A stretch of 64,000 nt of DNA from Phycomyces blakesleeanus NRRL 1555(-). Lineage: Eukaryota; Mucoromycota; Mucoromycetes; Mucorales; Phycomycetaceae. The stretch is taken from NCBI RefSeq assembly GCF_001638985.1, contig NW_017265139.1, positions 434,001-498,000 on the forward strand, read 5' to 3'. The position numbers and the translations under genes were made by a program. Shown one piece after another: positions 10,575 through 21,881 of this stretch. The notes under the pieces are model-generated. The model ran no database searches. It had not been told where the DNA came from and saw nothing but the letters and a program-made list of their open reading frames with translations. Every line of letters begins with the position of its first letter. Within the stretch, counting starts at the first letter, position 1.

Positions 10575-13015
10575 ATGACAAAACGAACTGCAGACATTGC
10601 AAAGTTGGATGACTTGGGTGGATCCATTCACGGCATGCATCCGCGAAATCAGTATAAGAACAACCCACCCAATTTCAAACAACTTGCAAAAGAATGTCCT
10701 GAACTGCAGCCATTGTAAATAAATAGATAATTATGAATATATAATAATTATCATTGTGATGCGATTTCTTTTCTAGTGTTTGTGGATTAGAATCAAATCC
10801 ATACATTGACTTCAAAAATCCAGAAGCAAGTCGGTAAATAATTAGAATATTCAAAATAAGAATAGTAAAGGCACAAAATATTTCAAGTGGTATGAAAGGG
10901 ACGATGTTTTCTTTAAATTTTATTTATTGATCTTTCTTTTTGAATAATGGAATAAAGAGCTTTGACAATTGCCTTGCTTGAACGTGATTTTGGTCTTCAA
11001 GTTGATTTTCCCTTGGATAGGCTCTGTCCCACTGTTCCCAACAGGTACAAGATAATATTTCAGTACCAATAAAGAAACACTGTAACCTGACATTCTTGGT
11101 TGATTAATTGAGTATTTTATTCATTTATTCATTTATTGATTAATGTTGCTCTGATATATATATATATGTTATATTTAACTGCTGCACAGACTCAATTACA
11201 TCCTTTGGTTACAAGATTTACTCAAAGAAACCATGCAAGATAAACCAGATCACATTCTGGGCATGGATATGTAAATATTTTATCCAATCTGTATAATCCC
11301 ATTGATTTTTATAATGAATCTTAAATTTGATACTTATGAAAAAAAAATGTATATAAAAATAAGTGGCGTTGGTGCTTCTTGTATTTATCCACTTTTAGGT
11401 TGCGTCAGTGATCCTACATGGTCCTTTATTGGAACGGGTAATTATAGCCTTTTATTTTCTTTTGTAAAGGTTTACATCTGTATAAAGTATAAGTGTAGTG
11501 TATTATACAATAAAGCTCACAACTGTAATATGCTTTACAATATACATATGTAAAAAGATATCGACCAAGTATCAATAGAATATGCGCAAAAGAACGTAGA
11601 AAGAAATCAATTACAGGATCGTATCACCTTGATACACAACACGGATCCTAACCTCATATTCTTGTGGGACAAGATACCTTTAAATTCAAGGTAAAATCAC
11701 ATCACATCACATCACATAATATATACAAAACATTGACTGTTTTATTTTTATGTTTAGATTTGCATTTAGTATGTGCAATCCTCCATTCTATGAATCAGAA
11801 GATGAGATTAAAGATAATTCTCAAGCAAAGTTATTAGAACCATCTGCAGTAAGTATGTAATAAACTATAGGCACATATCTTGATCGAATCTAAATACAAG
11901 AACAAATAAAGATATGCACAGGTACAAAAGGAGAGATGATTACAAAAGGTGGTGAATACGGATTTATTGAGCGTATGATTAAAGAAAGTATCTTGCACAA
12001 AGGCCGAATCAAGTAAGTATTTGTCAAAGAAAATAAGAAGGTCAATTGGATCATACATTCTCTTTGGTATATCACTACTGCTCCATCTATTATTATACTC
12101 GGGAACTGTTGGTTCACCGCAGCTGTGAAAAAGAATATGAAAGAAATCTTGATAATAGAAAGCGGAATGACCTATAATTGTCTATATATCATATCTATCT
12201 ATTAGGTGGTACACCAGCATGATTGGACAAAAGAAAACCATCAAACCAATTGTAAACACTCTAAAGGATCTAAATGTAAAGTAGCAATACTCACGAAGAT
12301 CTTATTGGAATCCTTCTAACCAATCTTCTTTACATATATGCATATCATAGATTAACAATTATGTGGTGACTGAATTCAATCAGGGAAAGACGAAGAGATG
12401 GGCTATTGGGTGGTCATTTGACACACAACGAGCGGTAAGAAGCTTTAAATACACAATACAAGTCAGGAGAAACAAAAGCCTCTGTCCTGTCGAGATTATT
12501 ATTATTATTATTATTATTATTATTTATTGAATATTTCAACTAACTAATACACTAATACACTAACAAAAAAAAAGGTGGATGCAAGAAGTCTTGATTTCTA
12601 CCGACCAAAGTCTCAATTCACTATTCAGCTACCGAAGGATATTTCGCATGTTCATTCAAAGACAATTGATATATTGCAAGATCTTGCCATCAAATTCAAT
12701 CAAGAGGATGGCCATCATATTATTTTGGAAGGTTCTCCGAAAGCCAACACATGGTCAAGAGCTGCCAGACGCAAGAAGAATTGTGTCACACCTCGAGACT
12801 GCGATGGCCTATTTGGTTTTCGGTGTGAATTGATCCCAAATAATAATAGTGATGCTAGCAGAACAGAATTAGATACAATAGTAAAAATGAGTTGGATGGC
12901 AGGTGAAGACAGAAATTTATTCGAAAGCTTCTGGAACCACCTTAAAAAGAGACTAGAAGAAGCATGTGGTATTGAGCGTGGATGTACTTTTGGAGATAGT
13001 AAGAAGAAAGTATAG
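10575..13015 (+). CDS. METTL16-like RNA N6-adenosine methyltransferase
   Basis: Eleven exons: 10575-10714, 10777-10833, 10958-11044, 11190-11270, 11364-11437, 11558-11690, 11758-11852, 11922-12012, 12206-12275, 12351-12434, 12575-13015 (450 aa). METTL16 enzymes methylate U6 snRNA at A43 and, in animals, MAT2A hairpins. Seen in order: [14 protein letters not shown] near residue 22, [39 protein letters not shown], the SAM-binding [12 protein letters not shown], catalytic [36 protein letters not shown], and a C-terminal [20 protein letters not shown] block that resembles the vertebrate-conserved terminal region. Exon 7 must use GTATGT at 11853 to keep frame, although a consensus GTAAGT lies 4 nt upstream. 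It is convergent with the TRAPPC12-like gene, with 18 bp between stop codons. Confidence 0.92.
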
Positions 13016-13033
13016 CTTATATATATAGCCTAA

Positions 13034-15203
13034 TTATTGAAGCTTAATACATTCGGCGTGGAAAGAATCTCCCACCCAACGGGCTACTTGTTTGAGTACA
13101 CCGATCTTCATTTCTACAGCTGAATCGTAACGCAGCTCATACAGCGTACACAAGTTCATCAGAACAGTCTCACAAGTTCCTGCAGATGTTGGATTATCCT
13201 TTGTGAGCCTCTCCAAAAGATCGATCGCATTACTTAATTGACCAAGATAGACTTCGCATACAGCCAAGTTATTAACAACCTACACAATATATAAGGATAA
13301 GCGCGAGGCATATATATATATTGGTTTGATGTTATTGTGCCTGTGTGTCTATACATGTATATCAGACAATGTTAACATACCAGTAGATTGTCAGCATTAG
13401 CATCATATACTTGTTGAAGTAAACGTTTAGCTTGGCTCCATTCACCATCAGCCATAAACAGAAATGCCCTATAAAAAATTAAAATAAAGTGCATTATTAA
13501 AAACTGAAGAAATATAACTCACAATGACTCACTTGTTGGTCAGGATAGCTTCTTTAACTGATGGATCATTATCTTGACTTTCTTGGTCCTCGATACGCTT
13601 ATAAAGTTTTTCGGCTGAAAAATAATCTCCAAGCTAAAATGCACACGTGTGCATATTGAAATATTTAGATATACTTAAATAGCTGTGTAGATATGTATAT
13701 AATTACCTGCAAGTAAAGTCTACCTAATCCAGAAAGAATATCGATATTCTGCTTTCCATCCTCAGATGTGGCAAAGTTATTCAATACCATTTCCATGGTA
13801 GATGCTGCGGTTGAGAAATCATTCATTTCCATCAATTGAGTAGATAATACAAGATAGACCTGCATCTCTCTCTTTTTCCACATGGTAGCCTTTTCTTTAT
13901 CTTTGAATTGCATCTGGTTAAGTAGAAGTATTAAGTATATACAATTGCGTGCATAGTGGATTACGTTATTATTTTGCTGCATTTTCCATCTTGACATTTT
14001 TTGCATACATATACTCTCTTTACTCACTTTCTTGCAGAAAACCGCTAGCATAGTAATACGTTCAAGTGACATCAATGGGTATTTTAACCATGCAGGTAAA
14101 CATGCCCACAAGACCCAGAGTTCAAATGGTATCAGTGTACCAGTACGACCAGGATAAAGCTGAGAATGATATTCGGCTGTGAATTCTGGCCGGTTCAGAT
14201 CTCCTAGTTTCTCGAATTCAGCCGATGCAAGTTGATGAAGTCCTAATTTTGTCAAAGCCAAGAGTCGAATATACCACAACTTTTGTTTTTGTGTGTGGGT
14301 GTATTTTGTGTTTCATAATCTGTCTTTTCTTAGTCATGGATTCGATCACATATATATATAAAGAAAGTAATAGTTAAAGCTGTGCTATTATGTAGAGTTA
14401 ATACTTGCGTGAAGGATTGTGTCGAGGTCTAAAGGATCTATTTGAACAAGTCTTTGGCGAGCGTATCGTGCAACGGATCTCCACATATTATTCATCTATT
14501 ATATATCATGTTATTTGTACGTGGATGTAAGCAAGTAATTAAAATACTTTGTTTTTCTTTCATTTCATTTCATTTCAATTCAATTCTTCCCGTTTCTTAC
14601 CACTAACCCTACAAGAACATCAGGCCCTTTTGGTTTTTCTACATCAACGCCAACAGCATTATCTCTTTGGGGGCGTTCTTCTGGAGGAATATGTCGTTCT
14701 AGGAGTTCAGAAAAAGCATCGCTCTGAATGCGTATATGTACACATACACAAAAAGAAAAAAAACAAAGAGAACAATAGTCAATACACTCTCACAGATAAT
14801 AGTAATAATATTAATTCCAAAATGTCTATATATTTATATGTATATGTTCGAATGTATGTATGCGTACAACAGGAATATCATAAAACAGGGCGTTGCTGGT
14901 TAGAGAATGACCCAAGAGCGCACTTGCACTGTTAGTATCATTTGAAGACAACAATCGTTTACGAGTAGCTGGTTCTGATATTAAAGAGCGCGAGCGCGCA
15001 GGTAATTGAGGAGGAGTTGGGTTCGATGAGGTTCGTCGATGAGGATCATCTTGACTCAGCGATGGGGAGATGGGCTCAGAATTTGCATAGCGTAAAGGTT
15101 CGTTTATCGAAGGTGCATTGCTTCCAGGAGAGGCTGTGCGAAGGAGATCAAGAGAGTGAATTGACTCCAAATCGGCTCTTGCGTCAGCAGTAAGAGGATC
15201 CAT
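13034..15203 (-). CDS. TRAPP complex subunit, TRAPPC12-like
   Basis: Eight minus-strand exons: 15203-14868, 14723-14601, 14495-14409, 14279-14028, 13913-13707, 13633-13533, 13468-13381, 13279-13034 (479 aa). A disordered Ser/Pro-rich N terminus (about 110 residues) is followed by a tetratricopeptide-like helical region. Blocks matching TRAPPC12 are LWYIRLLALTKLGLHQLASA, PGRTGTLIPFELWVL, NNLAVCEVYLGQLSNAIDLL and the terminal MNLCTLYELRYDSA with VGDSFHAECIKL. TRAPPC12 is a TRAPPIII subunit acting in ER-Golgi traffic and autophagy. Intron 3 (14408-14280) requires a GC donor (GCAAGT) after codon CAC; no GT donor keeps frame. Stop codons of this gene and the METTL16-like gene are 18 bp apart, so their 3' ends almost certainly overlap. 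Confidence 0.9.
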
Positions 15204-15411
15204 TGTGGTAATGTTAAGAGGCTATTTATATTCCTAAAGCAGTGTCGACTAACCCACCCGTTCAATGAAAATTAGTGTGGCCTTTTGTTTTTCTTTAAAA
15301 AAAAAAAGTCAAATTCGTGTATTTTCCCAAAAATGGATATTACACTACTGCAAATTAGATACAGTACAAAAATATAAATCTTTATTTCTTGTTTAATGCA
15401 AAATTTGCTTA

Positions 15412-17017
15412 CACTACGGGAAAAAAAGAGGTGCTTCCGGGGATTCACTGGGGGTCCGCTCAGGAGGTCGTCCAGGTGGGTGTTTTTCGCCTACCCACTT
15501 TTTCACCTCCTGCCTGTTATGGATTAGTTTATAACTCCGCTCTTTAACAAATAACCGCCAGAGAAATTTCTTGTGTAGGAATATAGATGTACCTTACATG
15601 CCCATATATAGACACAATTATCTGCGATAAATTCTGGTCGAAATAAATCACGGATTTAAAAATGCGCTTTCAAAAAAAATGGTTCAAAAAAAATTGTGTT
15701 TCAAATAAATTGGTTTTTATTTTTTGTTTCAAAGTAGAAAAAAATGCTAAGCTATAGCTACACCATATAATTTATGAGCAGAAATATATAATAAATTAAA
15801 TCTAGTTATTCTAAGCTAAAGATAGGGTCATGGAGTCTATATCCCTTATAATTCTTGAAGACAAAAGCACCTGAGAGCACCCGTAATAGTGGAGTACAAG
15901 AGCAATCTAGTAAAATACAAATATGAATGAGTATTTCCAGTTTAAAAATATAAGTCAAATGAAAGCTTACCTTTGAGTTTGCCGAGATGAATTTCATAAA
16001 AGTTAGAATCTCTACAAGTAAAAATGAATAAAAGATGGTTAGTATTCAATTACTTTGTAAACTAGGTGTGCAGGTATTACCTCAACTCATTTTGACCAGA
16101 TGATGAAAAGGCTAATTGTCAGCTAATGAGACCCAAGATGAATAACTGCATTACAAAGTACAATATTGCTTTTTTATTATACATACCTCAAAAACAAGAA
16201 TATATAGACACGTTTCCTAAAACGATAATATACTATATGTAAAAACACGTAATGAACAAACTTTTGTCGGTAAAGTAGAGTAAGAAACAACGCGAAGGAC
16301 GTGATCCCACACTTGTTCAAAATCGATTTAAAAAATTCTCATTGGTCTACTGGCTTTTAATATCAATATTGCAACTCGTAGAAATGTTTTTAAAAAAAAC
16401 GCTAAGTCATTCTCTCTCGGTTTGCCTTATTTTTATAAGTTAAAGAGGTATGTTCTAATAGCAAACAATTGAAATTACAGCTGTAACTTATTAAAAAAAA
16501 TATGTGTATATATTTATATCTTCATTGGGTTGAGTCGTGCCTTAGAAGGCTGTCTTTGCTAGACATTCTTTACTAATATTATGTAAGAAATAAAAAAATC
16601 GTATATTTTTTCTTATTTGAAATTTTGACAAAGTCGTTTTATATGCTGAAAATCGTTGCCTTTACCAAATTTTAACAGAATTATTTTTTCATTACACAAT
16701 ACAGCCTCCGCATTTCCTTATTCAATGTTTTGTCTTACTTGAACAGCTTTTTGTTGTGATCAAAAAAGTTTGAAGTAGGACCAAACCTTCTTTCCTCCTT
16801 TATTTGGAAGAAAAAATATTCAACTCACGAAATTATAGAAAGAAAAATTCTCTAGGCCAATAATATTGTTTGGGTACCATACCCTACCATATTTGGCTTC
16901 CAATTTTTGTGGTGGTGGAATTTTTTGTTTCATTTTGATTTTTTTGGTGATTTTTTAATTATTATAGGCCAAAAATGAAGTCACAATTACAAAAAACACC
17001 CCTTTTTTCCCGTAGTG
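15412..17017. mobile_element. CACTA-like element with terminal inverted repeats and TTA duplication
   Basis: The left end (15412) starts CACTACGGGAAAAAAAGAGG and the right end (17017), read on the minus strand, starts CACTACGGGAAAAAAGGGGT. Both ends are flanked by TTA (15409-15411 and 17018-17020), a 3-bp target-site duplication. CACTA-family ends and 3-bp duplications fit the CACTA superfamily; a PIF/Harbinger-type element (TWA target) is the alternative. The 1606-bp interior shows no transposase, so the element would be non-autonomous or decayed. It contains a short spliced coding trace on the minus strand (15806-16111). The same TAATGCAAA word occurs in both flanks, 13 bp from the left end and immediately outside the right end, which I cannot explain. 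Confidence 0.7.
15806..16111 (-). pseudogene. Spliced coding trace inside the CACTA-like element (partial)
   Basis: Three minus-strand exons keep one frame with canonical splice sites: 16111-16081, 16011-15971 and 15906-15806. They encode ...FSSSGQNELRDSNFYEIHLG..., then KLKDCSCTPLLRVLSGAFVF and KNYKGYRLHDPIFSLE before a stop at 15806. I could not find an upstream exon or start codon, since the obvious upstream donor brings in a stop. It could be a captured host-gene fragment, the tail of a decayed transposon gene, or a chance frame. No family recognised. Confidence 0.35.
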
Positions 17018-17020
17018 TTA

Positions 17021-17693
17021 ATGCAAATCTTGGTATATACTAAAGTCTAATAAGTGAGATTAAATATTCCAAGCAGGGATTTTGTTTAGGCTGTAGATTA
17101 TTAGGGGAACTTTGTATAAGCAGTAGCACAAAATGGTGTGCCTTTTTTTTAAAAAAGATCTTTTTGAACTATATCTTTCAAAAATAGGCAGTGTAAATAG
17201 AGGTGTGCAAAGTGGTAAATACTGTAATAAGATTGAGCAGGGCATGCCAAAAAAAGTCAGTCACAATATTTGTACCTTTGTTAAATACAACCAAGTATAA
17301 GTAAAACGGCTGATATGGATGAGTTGAATGTGATATATCACAACGGGACATCACAATGTACTATAGTCTTTCTCTTCGTCTGCCTCGTAAAACCTTATAT
17401 AACAGTATTTAGTTTACGGATCCGTTCAAGGCAATCTTGGATCTTGGCCTTATTACTCCTGTTTACATGATTTATCCGCAATGTTTTGTTGTAAAGAAAA
17501 CTCTATGGGATTCGGTTGTCTGCAATTGTTAAATAATTTATTATATTTCTTCTAAGAAAAAATAGAGTAGGGAAGTTGTTTATAATCTATAAGTATTATT
17601 AATGTGTCATTCTATGTAATAAAACAATAAAGAAAGAGAGAGAGGAAGAAAGAAAAGAGAGTTCCTGCGTTTGTGCTATTTTTTTTGGGATAT
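17021..17693. other. Intergenic, 3' flank of HAP5
   Basis: AT-rich sequence with no credible gene. A 61-codon minus-strand frame at 17060-17245 is low complexity and rejected. The NF-YC polyadenylation region on the minus strand should fall here. Confidence 0.4.
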
Positions 17694-18855
17694 TCAAGAT
17701 GGCTGTGATGATCCATTGGGAGCGCTATGGTTTTGGATAGCATAGTTTTGATGTTCTGGTTGTTGTTCTGATTGACCTGGTTGACGATACATCGGGTGAT
17801 TCAGTAATTGATGTGGCATATACATGGGTTGATGGGTGTGAGGATTGATATGCTGTTGCTGTTGTTGTTGTTGTTGAAGTGCCAATTGAGCTTGTTGAAG
17901 ATTGTCCATGGATACCTGCTCATTCTATTCAATTGTTTCGGTTATTACAATTTTGGTAGGTGAGGAGGTTATTTAAATTTCACACTTTTACGTACCAGTC
18001 CATAGTGTCCTTGAGGAATACAATAGTTAAAATTAGGATAATTGGGTTGGGTTCCAGCACGGTATTCGAGAGAAGGCTAGTATTCATCATAATAATTGTA
18101 AGTACATATATAAGTATCATTAGCCAAGTTGGACCTTTTATATATAAATAAATAAATAAATAAATTATGTGTGTATATAAAAAATATTACCTTTTCAGGC
18201 TTTGTCTGTCTAATCTGTTCTTCACGAGGTACAATGTCTATCAAAAAATCAAACATGTCTGATTTTGAGATTGCAGCAGCAATATCTGAGCGCTGCAGGG
18301 TTCTTCGTTTGTTGTCTACTGCATGCTTCCTAATTTATTTATTTATTTTCATTTAATTATATATGTATATATACACACAATTTTCTTCATCCTATTATTA
18401 TCTTTCTTCTTTATATTAACTTACCAGGCACGCTGAGTGAGTTCAGCAATAAATACATCGCAACCCTTGGAAAACAAGATTGGTGCCTTCGAGACGATGA
18501 GCAATGTTTATTTTAATTTTTATAACGTATGTGTGTAGTTGAAGTCTCTTACCTCGGCACTAATCATCTTGAATTGACACATCACAGTTAGACATGATCA
18601 AATAAGAGCTCATGTATATTCTACCTTTACATCCTCATCTGACTTCATGACTTTTTTGATGCGAGCCAAGGGTAATTGATGAACCTTAAAATCGAATGAG
18701 TCCTGTTGAACTGATGAGAGTGTCTTGAGCCAAAATTCCTTCTCGAACGCGTTCTCGGCTGAAGTCTCTGGAGGCGCGTAGGTAGGTATAGGATGGTTTG
18801 TTGGAATTTGAGGTACACCATAATTAGTCTGCATTGTAGAGTAAGGCTCTGTCAT
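17694..18855 (-). CDS. HAP5: CCAAT-binding factor subunit C (HAP5 / NF-YC)
   Basis: Six minus-strand exons: 18855-18625, 18567-18553, 18486-18425, 18329-18191, 18076-17996, 17915-17694 (249 aa). The histone-fold core reads [20 protein letters not shown], then [40 protein letters not shown] and [20 protein letters not shown], which is diagnostic of NF-YC/Hap5. It pairs with NF-YB and then NF-YA to bind CCAAT boxes. Exon 2 is a 15-nt microexon (MISAE) lying in the middle of the histone fold, so skipping it would remove core residues in frame. The C-terminal tail is Gln/His/Pro-rich with an eight-Gln run, typical of an activation region. Start at the ATG at 18855. Upstream lies a long gene-free region. 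Confidence 0.95.
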
Positions 18856-20158
18856 TCCGATTGAAATAATGAGTCTTGTATGTGCGTGTGCCTTTTTTTT
18901 TATAAAAATTATTTGTCTGGTCGTAAGAGGCAGCTCCTAAAACTGTCAAGAAAAAAATGAGACTGCTTTGAAGGAAAAAGAAGAGTGAGAGTAATATGTG
19001 ACATTCTCATTGTTTATTGTTGCTGTTGACAGGTTGCTTTTTTTTTTACTTCTTTGTGAGTTGCCAATATTCATGTGTCAAGTCATTTGTTTACTTGGTA
19101 TAGATATCAAGCTGTTAGTGGGCGTTTTATATGAAAGGAAAATAATCTATGTGTTCAAAGTAATTGGATAAAATAGACAGAAACTACGGACATCTGGGGG
19201 GAACAAATCGAAATTGTTTTCTTCGGATAGCTTCTTGGTAAAATAATCATTCTAATTTGTTTCAAATAATTACATACATACATACATACATACATACTTA
19301 TGTATATATATCTTTCTAAAATTGTATTTGTTTTTGGAAAAATGGTACCGAGGAAGGTGTACAGTGGTTTTCATGTATACTCGTATTTTATACCTTTGCT
19401 TTTGTGTTTGTGAACTTGTTCTATCCTTATCAATGCTCTTTTATAAATAAATAAATACATGCATGTATGTATATATGTATATGTGTGCGCATGTAATTAT
19501 ATTCACAGTAACAGCATGAGTAATTACTTCATATTAATGACTGTATTAGCTAAACTGTGAAGAGAAATTGACAGTTGGTTTGTTCGATGTTATTTACAAG
19601 ACAGAATATTCAATCGCAATATGTTGTTCTTATTATTCTAAACAATATATTTACGCTAAACGTCATGACTTAATATATCTGAGTGGATATTGATACCGAT
19701 CTTATGTTTGATTCGCTTTTTTTTCAAAATAAAATATAAAAAGAGAGAGAGAGAGATCGAGATTACACAAGAGAATCGATTCATCCGCTAATCCCAAAAG
19801 AAGAAAGAAGAAGAAGAAAACTACAGGTACACAAATTACGGCATTGATTTTGTTTCTTACTTTATCAGAGGAACCAAGCGAAGAAGTAGGACAAGTCTAT
19901 CCTAATGGAGATTAAAAGGAACACAAGAAAAGAAGAGGGCGAAGAAAATGCTGTTAATGTTGCTGATACCCATTTAAATAAGCTATAATTCCTTTATCAA
20001 GAGTACTATGTACATGATCTCTTAATTCAAAGATGCCCGCGTAGATGAAAAGAGGAAACTAAAAACAAAACAAGAATGCGGGTATTCAAAGAAAATTCCG
20101 GGGTGGTGTCTTTCGTGGTATCCGGAAAGAAGTATTGGATGTACCACACTCGTCGTGT

Positions 20159-20221
20159 TTAAAAAAGCTTCTTCTTGTCCAGAGTGTTTTCACCGCCCTT
20201 GTACTCTACAATGACACGCAC
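20159..20221 (-). CDS. Possible terminal exon of an unrecognised small gene
   Basis: On the minus strand a CAG acceptor at 20224-20222 is followed by 20 codons reading VRVIVEYKGGENTLDKKKLF and a stop. The composition is noticeably less AT-rich than the surroundings and looks protein-coding. A candidate first exon could begin at the ATG at 20419 (MIDLEIYSDCTKASI), but I could not connect the two with a clean intron. Function unknown. Confidence 0.25.
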   Translation of the reverse strand: MRVIVEYKGGENTLDKKKLF

Positions 20222-20968
20222 CTGTTTGAATACAAATACCTTCTTTTCTTTTTTATATTCTGCGATAAGACCAACAGAGCAATATATCAATAATATTGGT
20301 AGTAAATGAAGGCAAGCTTGATATTATACATCTTCTTCTTATATATTGACACTATATTTCTATGCTTTCAATACAATGCTTGCTTTTGTACAGTCAGAAT
20401 AAATTTCTAGATCGATCATGCTTTCAAAAAAAAAAAGAGGTAGTGTACAAGTTTCTCATTGTTTCACAACATGCTAAAAACCATGCGATATTTGACATAC
20501 GTACACATACATCTGTATATTTGTGAGCCCAAAAAGAAAAAGGAAAAAGGAAGATGGTTGCTACTCTTGCTTAATAGCAAATACAGTACCCGTACCAACC
20601 GGGGAGACAATTAAGTATGGGTATCAAACACACAAGGGGAATTTATAGTCATGGTGATTAGAAACTGTCAAACATTGGGTCGCTTCTTTTTCTTTGGCTA
20701 TTGAACGAACCTTTGAGTATTCTTTTAAAAATAAATGTTTGATTAGAGTTTGTTTTCAAAGTTGATAAATATTGTCTGTTTATATTAATGTGGATCTGAA
20801 TAGCCCTTTATAAATATTATATATAAGTCAAATTGGGGGTGATCTGTGGGTTTGGAATTCAGTAGATAGATGAATCCTCCTCCTAAATCTCGCTATTCAA
20901 AATTGCGACAATTGAACACAATAAATTGAGAAAGAAGGACCATGACTATGAGATAAATTTGGCTATTA

Positions 20969-21260
20969 TACATGTATTAAATCGATAGAATGGATTGGAG
21001 AAGAAGAAAGAATATCTAACAAATATGGCGCCTTTAAATTTTAGTATAGTGCCTGGTTATTCATTTCAAATGGCTTATCATAAAACCAAGTAAGCTTTGA
21101 AGATCGAATCGAAATCGCCCATTATAGATTGTCTAAACACCAGCGTATGTTGCTTGTATGTATAATAAAGTAATTGTACTTATTCATGATATGAAAACAT
21201 TTCTATACACATAATTTATCTTCCTTTATCTGTTCAAGGGTGTACTCGAAAAAAAAAAGA
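20969..21260 (+). repeat. Diverged dispersed repeat, copy 2
   Basis: Colinear with 1443-1740, starting at TATACATGTATTAA and ending near the block ATTTCTATACACATA and the following AT-rich tail. See copy 1 for the shared words. Confidence 0.55.
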
Positions 21261-21689
21261 GTACCTTGAATCAAAGAATTAATTCCTTTCAATACAATAA
21301 TTGTCCAATGACGAGAGCGAGTAAAATATTCAAAGATGTATATTTTAACTCATTTCACCTCACCTCATCTTAACGGACCCACAGACAGTTTTTCTCTTTT
21401 AATATATGTACATGTATAGATGTATATTTTTTGGGAGAGGGAATAATTTTTCTCTTTTCTGGATTGGTTATCAAGATAGGGAGGGGGTCCCAGACCAATA
21501 TATACTTTAATATATATATATATATATATATATTTAAGCATGATTGGAGAAAGTTTTTATATTGGAGTACTTATTAGAAGCCTGTCTCTTTACACACACA
21601 CATATATGTATACAGGCTTATTATTTATATCTATAAAAAATACAAGAAGGTTTTGTTATCATCATCAGTAGAATATTCTTTATGTTAAA

Positions 21690-21881
21690 ATGGTAATAAA
21701 GCATAAAATAAACCGGGCGTTTTGTGCGGAACTTTTATATAAAAGTAATAATAGTAATAAAGCGGCAAGTCTCAAAGGAAATCAAGAAAGAAGAAGTGTA
21801 TCACAAGTGATACGAGCAAGATCATCGTACACAATTGAATCCGACCCGATCCTCTTTCAACAAATGGGAGTATTCAAATAA
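21690..21881 (+). CDS. Hypothetical 63-aa protein
   Basis: ATG-initiated, single frame, ending ...IESDPILFQQMGVFK and followed at once by GAAATAAAG, which resembles a polyadenylation signal. It is basic in the middle (QERRSVSQVIRARSS). No similarity recognised and no splice context. It may be a chance ORF. Confidence 0.2.
   Translation: MVIKHKINRAFCAELLYKSNNSNKAASLKGNQERRSVSQVIRARSSYTIESDPILFQQMGVFK

Noticed and set aside
17060..17245. 61-codon minus-strand frame
   Set aside because: Low complexity in AT-rich spacer and no splice partners.
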